Positions 5,304 through 5,836 of a stretch of 5,836 bases of DNA are shown piece by piece; the first letter of the stretch is position 1; every line of letters starts with the position of its first letter. The translations under genes and the position numbers were made by a program. The notes beneath the pieces were generated by a model that was not told the DNA's origin, searched no databases, and worked only from the letters and a program-made list of their open reading frames with translations. Where the stretch lies: assembly GCA_030147225.1 (NCBI GenBank), contig JASLAI010000195.1:1-5836 (forward strand), written 5' to 3'. This DNA is from Planococcus sp. (in: firmicutes). Its GTDB lineage: Bacteria; Bacillota; Bacilli; Bacillales_A; Planococcaceae.

Positions 5304-5836
5304 ATGCAATTAGGTGCACGGATATTTAAAACTGGAATAGCCATTTCACTAGCACTGTTCCTAGCTAATTGGTTGAATTTGCCTATTCCTTTCATGGCAG
5401 GTATTGCAGCTATTTTCGCTATTCAGCCTTCGATTTATCGCTCTTATCTTACAGCACTTGATCAGATATATGGTAATTTAATTGGCGCCGCAATTGCTGT
5501 AATTTTTGTAGTGACAATCGGCTCAAACTACTTGACCGTTGGATTAGCAGCTATACTAGCTATTGTCATCATGCTAAAGTTAAAACTCGATAATCCGGTC
5601 CCTTTGACGCTTGTTACCATCATTGTCATTATGGAATCTCACGAACCCCAATTTCTCGAGTTTGCAGGCTTGCGATTCTTAACTATCCTATTGGGAATTT
5701 TGTCTTCATTCGTTGTCAACTTGATCTTTTTGCCCCCTAAATACGAAACTAGATTATTCACTTCTATCCACGAAGTAACTGAAGAAGTTATCCGCTGGAT
5801 CCGAGTATCCATCCGTCATGCTTCTGATCACGCTTC
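5304..5836 (+). CDS. ygaE: YgaE-like FUSC/aromatic acid exporter family membrane protein (3' end outside window)
   Basis: An open frame of 177 complete codons starts at ATG 5304, nine bases after AAAGGAGG (5287-5294), and reaches the window end without a stop. The family is usually about 350 residues, so roughly half is missing. The N-terminus MQLGARIFKTGIAISLALFL and AGIAAIFAIQPSIYRSYLTA (about 32-51) are characteristic of the YgaE/ArAE_1 group. Hydrophobic segments lie at about 9-26, 29-43, 56-73, 77-92, 98-110 and 120-142, giving five or six membrane crossings. After LPPKYETRLF the chain becomes amphipathic and charged, the beginning of the usual cytoplasmic helical domain. The transported substrate is not established; aromatic acid export is a family-name inference. 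It lies 44 bases after the gsaB stop with no terminator between, so it is probably in the same transcript. Confidence 0.88.
   Translation, partial: MQLGARIFKTGIAISLALFLANWLNLPIPFMAGIAAIFAIQPSIYRSYLTALDQIYGNLIGAAIAVIFVVTIGSNYLTVGLAAILAIVIMLKLKLDNPVPLTLVTIIVIMESHEPQFLEFAGLRFLTILLGILSSFVVNLIFLPPKYETRLFTSIHEVTEEVIRWIRVSIRHASDHA

Noticed and set aside
1..5836. Mobile element, defence system, CRISPR array or transferred island
   Set aside because: No direct repeats, transposase or integrase motifs, or abrupt composition change were seen; the gene order resembles a conserved Bacillales chromosomal locus.

Overview
The window reads as a stretch of ordinary chromosome from a low-to-moderate G+C Gram-positive bacterium of the order Bacillales. 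Protein similarity recalled from memory (PerR with the same residue numbering as Bacillus subtilis, YgzB, YgxA, YgaE and a GsaB-type aminomutase) supports this strongly. The exact family is not decided by the sequence; Planococcaceae/Caryophanaceae (Planococcus- or Sporosarcina-like) is my guess. Shine-Dalgarno sites are strong and purine-rich, and intergenic regions are short. I see no insertion sequence, phage gene, tRNA, rRNA or CRISPR array.

Layout. Positions 1-588 (minus) hold the N-terminal 196 codons of a YgxA-like nucleotidyltransferase-like protein, cut by the window edge. A 263-bp divergent intergenic region with several inverted repeats follows. Then comes ygzB (852-1202, plus), a small membrane protein with a C-terminal zinc-ribbon-like Cys4 motif. 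ygzB and perR (1297-1740, minus) converge on two back-to-back intrinsic terminators. perR has a sigma-A-like promoter with a good Per box over the predicted transcription start, which suggests autorepression. Upstream of perR and on the same strand is a compact cluster transcribed bcp -> D-2-hydroxyacid dehydrogenase -> PduO-type cobalamin adenosyltransferase, with gaps of 14 and 2 nt. A 124-bp divergent promoter region separates bcp from gsaB (3973-5259, plus). gsaB is followed 44 bp later by a YgaE-like FUSC/aromatic acid exporter family membrane protein that runs off the window end.

How the genes fit together. perR (peroxide sensor and repressor) and bcp (thiol peroxidase) form a peroxide-defence theme. 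gsaB makes 5-aminolevulinate, the tetrapyrrole precursor; in B. subtilis heme synthesis and PerR are linked. The order gsaB/ygaE - bcp - perR - ygzB - ygxA resembles my recollection of the B. subtilis locus. The hydroxyacid dehydrogenase and the cobalamin adenosyltransferase are the lineage-variable part.

I found no convincing undescribed system. The items most worth a second look are the Per-box architecture, the corrinoid adenosyltransferase beside perR, the NADP-type nucleotide-binding signature of the dehydrogenase, the uncharacterised YgzB, and the inverted repeats at 619-739.
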